NCBI RefSeq assembly: GCF_040536835.1
Contig: NZ_CP159578.1
Span: forward strand, 2,914,001-2,978,000
DNA length: 64,000 bases
Reading direction: 5' to 3'
From: Salinicola endophyticus
GTDB lineage: Bacteria > Pseudomonadota > Gammaproteobacteria > Pseudomonadales > Halomonadaceae
Positions 61,672-64,000 of the stretch are shown here, in pieces. The notes beneath the pieces are model-generated. The model saw only the letters and a program-made list of their open reading frames with translations, searched no databases and was not told the DNA's origin. The position numbers and the translations under genes are program-made. Every line of letters starts with the position of its first letter. Position 1 is the first letter of the stretch.

Positions 61672-62751
61672 GTGAACCCACGACACGCTTCGACACAGGC
61701 GCTGTTTCAGACGCTGACGCTGACGCTGCCGCTGCTGCAGGCGCCCATGGCCGGCACGGCCACCCCCGAGCTGGCCGCGGCGGTCTCCAATGCCGGCGCG
61801 CTGGGCGGGCTGGGCCTGGGGGCCTCGACCCCGGCGGCCGCCCATATGGCGATCACCCGCACCCAGGCGCTGACCGCACGCCCCTTTCAGGTCAACCTGT
61901 TCTGCCATGCAGCGCTGGCACGCGACAGCGAGGTCGAGTCGCGCTGGATCGAACGCGCCCGGCCGCTATTCGAGACCTTCGGCAGCGCGCCGCCGCCAGC
62001 GCTGGAGGAGATCTATTCTCCTTTTCAGTTGGACCCAGCGATGCTGGAGGTGCTGCAGGAGACCCGCCCGGCCGTGGTCAGTTTCCACTTCGGTCTACCC
62101 ACGGCGGCGCAGATCGAGTCACTGCGCCGCGCAGGCTGCCTGCTGCTGGCCACCGCCACATCCCTGGACGAGGGGCGCCGGATCGCCGCCAGCGGCCTCG
62201 ATGCGATCATCGCCCAGGGGTGGTCAGCGGGGGGGCACCGCGGCATCTTCGACCCTGAGGTCGAGGATGAGCGTCTCTCCACCGAGGCGCTGACGCGCCG
62301 ACTGGTGGCGGAATTCGACCTGCCGATCATTGCCGCCGGCGGGCTGATGGATGGCGTGGATATCGCCCGGGCGCTCTCCTGGGGAGCCAGCGCGGCGCAG
62401 TTGGGCACGGCCTTCATCGGCTGCCCGGAGAGCGCCGCCGACCCGGCCTACCGCGAACGCCTGGCAGTCGGGGGCAAAACCGTAATGACCCGGGCGATTT
62501 CCGGGCGCCCGGCACGCTGCCTGGAGAACGGTTTCACGGCCTGGGCACGAGACGCGCAGGCGGACGAGATCCCCGCCTACCCCTGCGCCTACGATCTGGG
62601 CAAGGCACTGAACGCCGCCGCCAAGGCCAATGGCGATGGCACTTACGGCGCCCAGTGGGCGGGCACCGGAGCCGACCGGGCGCGAACGCTGCCGGCAACG
62701 GCCCTTGTCGAGGCGATCGCCGCAGAGTGGCGCCAGGCCAGCAGTACCTAG
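61672..62751 (+). CDS. Nitronate monooxygenase (2-nitropropane dioxygenase family)
   Basis: 359 residues with a GTG start (AGG 6 bp upstream). FMN-binding TIM barrel: LLQAPMAGTATPELAAAVSNAGALGGLG near the start, catalytic His region AQGWSAGGHRG, and IIAAGGLMDG ... GASAAQLGTAF. Oxidises alkyl nitronates. 60 bp after hmp on the same strand, so probably NsrR-controlled. Confidence 0.9.
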   Translation: MNPRHASTQALFQTLTLTLPLLQAPMAGTATPELAAAVSNAGALGGLGLGASTPAAAHMAITRTQALTARPFQVNLFCHAALARDSEVESRWIERARPLFETFGSAPPPALEEIYSPFQLDPAMLEVLQETRPAVVSFHFGLPTAAQIESLRRAGCLLLATATSLDEGRRIAASGLDAIIAQGWSAGGHRGIFDPEVEDERLSTEALTRRLVAEFDLPIIAAGGLMDGVDIARALSWGASAAQLGTAFIGCPESAADPAYRERLAVGGKTVMTRAISGRPARCLENGFTAWARDAQADEIPAYPCAYDLGKALNAAAKANGDGTYGAQWAGTGADRARTLPATALVEAIAAEWRQASST

Positions 62752-62969
62752 GCTTTTTCCAGCTCGCTGTGCAGCTTCAACACACGCGAGCCATCCTCCT
62801 GTTTGATCAGGTAGGCCGGGTTGGCCTTGGAGCCCTTGCGGGTGATCTCGCTGCCCTGCAGCTTGCGCGTCACCGGCTCGTGAAAACGCTTGGTCACCTG
62901 CCCTTCGGCCCAGTTCGGCCCCCACTTCCATTTGACCCACTCACGCTGCTTGAAGGTCGACGTCGACAT
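62748..62969 (-). CDS. DUF2945 / hypervirulence-associated TUDOR-like protein
   Basis: 73 residues. WVKWKWGPNWAEGQVTKRF and the end GSKANPAYLIKQEDGSRVLKLHSELEKA are typical of this small SH3/Tudor-like family of unknown role. Overlaps the convergent monooxygenase by four bases. Confidence 0.85.
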   Translation of the reverse strand: MSTSTFKQREWVKWKWGPNWAEGQVTKRFHEPVTRKLQGSEITRKGSKANPAYLIKQEDGSRVLKLHSELEKA

Positions 62970-63175
62970 CGCCAGCTCCCCGTTTCCAGCTCTGCACGAA
63001 TTGTACCTCTAATTATACTTGTACAAGTTTTGGCAGTGTGCCACTCTGCCATCACGCCGCAAGGATTGTGGCTACTGGAGTCAGCATCGGATGCTGGAAC
63101 CGCCTGGCAAGGATTGCCACCTTTGAGTACCGCCGGTCAGGAAGATCGACGGTTGGATGCCGAGGAAGGCCCCCA

Positions 63176-63427
63176 ATGAAACACGATATTGCCTGTCACC
63201 GCTGTGGCCATACCCAAGGCCACTCCAACGACGCCGCCCAGGACTGGGACGAGATCATCTGCGTCGGCTGCGGCGAGTTCATCGCCACACGCGACCACAA
63301 CGCCACCTTCGGGTCGCGCAATCATCGCCTGCACACGCTGAGTCTCTCCGTCGAGACGCTGTTACGCATGGCACGCGAGCAGCCGGGTAATGCCAGCCTC
63401 ATCGGCATCACCGGGGAAGCGGCATGA
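63176..63427 (+). CDS. Zinc-ribbon small protein
   Basis: 83 residues, AGGAAGG 5 bp before the ATG. CHRCGH (7-12) and CVGCGEF (about 29-35) form a zinc ribbon; a helical end follows. First of an overlapping pair; function unknown. Confidence 0.65.
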   Translation: MKHDIACHRCGHTQGHSNDAAQDWDEIICVGCGEFIATRDHNATFGSRNHRLHTLSLSVETLLRMAREQPGNASLIGITGEAA

Positions 63428-63642
63428 CAGCGGTACGTCTCGACGTCAGATGCTGGGTCTGTGGACACGATCGTTTCGATGTTTCACTCGCCCCCGAGCG
63501 CGCCATCTGCGAGCGCTGCAGTGCTCACCGCCAGTTGGGGCGCTCACGAATCGCTGCCGCCATCGGCGCACACCGCGTTTGTGGCGCTTCTCCGCTCACC
63601 GATGGACATCGTAGCGCACAGCGCGCGAGCGCCAGACGCTGA
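63424..63642 (+). CDS. Second zinc-ribbon small protein
   Basis: 72 residues; the ATG overlaps the previous stop by four bases. CWVCGHDRFDV and CERCSAHRQLG give a C-x2-C / C-x2-C site, as in its neighbour. Possibly a duplicated and diverged pair acting together. Confidence 0.6.
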   Translation: MTAVRLDVRCWVCGHDRFDVSLAPERAICERCSAHRQLGRSRIAAAIGAHRVCGASPLTDGHRSAQRASARR

Positions 63643-63729
63643 GCCCCCTACGTGGCCCCGATTCCCCTGTTCGGGATGATGCTTTTGGCAACAGCTTGCC
63701 CAGGCGTCTCGTCCCGCACGGGCCTCGGG

Positions 63730-63759
63730 CGATATTTTCTCGCCTCAGCGAAAATATCG
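63730..63759 (+). terminator. AT-rich hairpin after the zinc-ribbon pair
   Basis: Ten-base arms CGATATTTTC and GAAAATATCG pair perfectly, with a few further inner pairs. The downstream T-run is short (TTT). It may end the zinc-ribbon transcript. Confidence 0.5.
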
Positions 63760-63877
63760 TTTGACACTTCCGCCTCAAGGCCGCACCCTGAGGCAGGTAG
63801 GTAGCAAGTCGCATATTGTCAGTCGCAGTCGAGTCAATCGGTAGCCTGGTTATATCCCCTTGTTTTGCCCACTAATT

Positions 63878-63912
63878 CGGGTATTACCCGGCAACTTTTG
63901 AGCGCAAGCTCA
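63878..63912 (+). promoter_or_regulatory. Structured leader of the cold-shock gene
   Basis: Two small perfect hairpins lie in the leader, CGGGT-ATT-ACCCG (63878-63890) and TGAGC-GCAA-GCTCA (63899-63912, GNRA-type loop), followed by GAGG before the ATG at 63933. Long structured leaders are usual for cspA-type genes and change shape with temperature. Confidence 0.5.
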
Positions 63913-63932
63913 CGTATTGAGGAATTCGACAC

Positions 63933-64000
63933 ATGGCAACTGGCACCGTTAAGTGGTTCAACGACTCCAAGGGCTTTGGCTTCATCACTCCGTCTGAAGG
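63933..64000 (+). CDS. Cold-shock protein (CspA family), 3' end beyond the window
   Basis: 22 codons present. GTVKWFNDSKGFGFITP is the RNP1-containing start of the cold-shock domain, an RNA chaperone. GAGG lies 9 bp before the ATG. Confidence 0.93.
   Translation, partial: MATGTVKWFNDSKGFGFITPSE

Overview
The window is GC-rich gammaproteobacterial chromosome. The core genes (serine acetyltransferase, cysDN, nudF/DUF1249/cpdA, greB, rsmC/cmoM, nsrR/hmp) and their arrangement fit the Halomonadaceae (Halomonas-like), but the species cannot be named from the sequence alone. It is interrupted by a complete-looking 40 kb lambdoid siphoprophage and by two AT-rich integron-type gene cassettes.

Host left arm (1-17.9 kb): a partial serine acetyltransferase gene; the cysDN sulfate-activation operon with a strong terminator; an operon nudF - DUF1249 - cpdA with touching genes; a secreted TPR protein; greB; an EAL/HDOD protein; the rRNA/tRNA methyltransferases cmoM-rsmC; an HPP-family membrane protein; and two GNAT acetyltransferases. 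At 12.5-15.7 kb are two minus-strand, AT-rich cassettes, each ending in a recognisable attC site but with no integron integrase nearby. One encodes an OLD-type AAA/TOPRIM nuclease, the other a DUF4062 protein; both families are linked to phage defence. A TetR/LysE-type exporter pair with a perfect 12-bp-arm operator follows.

Prophage (18,070-58,129): it is bounded by a 47-bp direct repeat that is the 3' part of a tRNA-Arg(CCT) gene; the intact tRNA lies at the right end, next to the integrase. The distance between repeat copies gives a 40,013-bp excised genome. From left to right: a LexA-box-controlled three-gene operon; a Mu-Com-like zinc finger overlapping a DNA adenine methylase whose start codon is locked in a perfect hairpin; then the minus-strand late operon read right to left (lysis genes, Nu1/GpA-type terminase, gpW, portal, ClpP protease-capsid fusion, head and tail genes, a -1 frameshifted tail chaperone, a 2,230-residue tape measure with EF-hand loops, tail tip genes, tail fibre). 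Upstream of the late genes are replication genes of the lambda O/P kind with five iterons inside O, small nin-like genes, and a cro/cI switch. The repressor operators occur both between cro and cI and again about 1.6 kb away in front of a rightward operon, like lambda OR and OL. The rightward arm carries small genes, an AT-rich membrane-protein moron on the opposite strand, a cytosine methyltransferase, an excisionase-like gene and the integrase. Several small plus-strand genes sit inside the minus-strand late half.

Host right arm (58.1-64 kb): tRNA-Arg; a LysE-type exporter with an AraC regulator; nsrR divergent from hmp with a palindromic operator; a nitronate monooxygenase; a TUDOR-like small protein; two overlapping zinc-ribbon genes; and the start of a cold-shock protein gene.

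The most notable points are the com-dam translational switch, the integrase-less defence-gene cassettes, the EF-hand tape measure, and the repeated operator/promoter architecture of the prophage switch.
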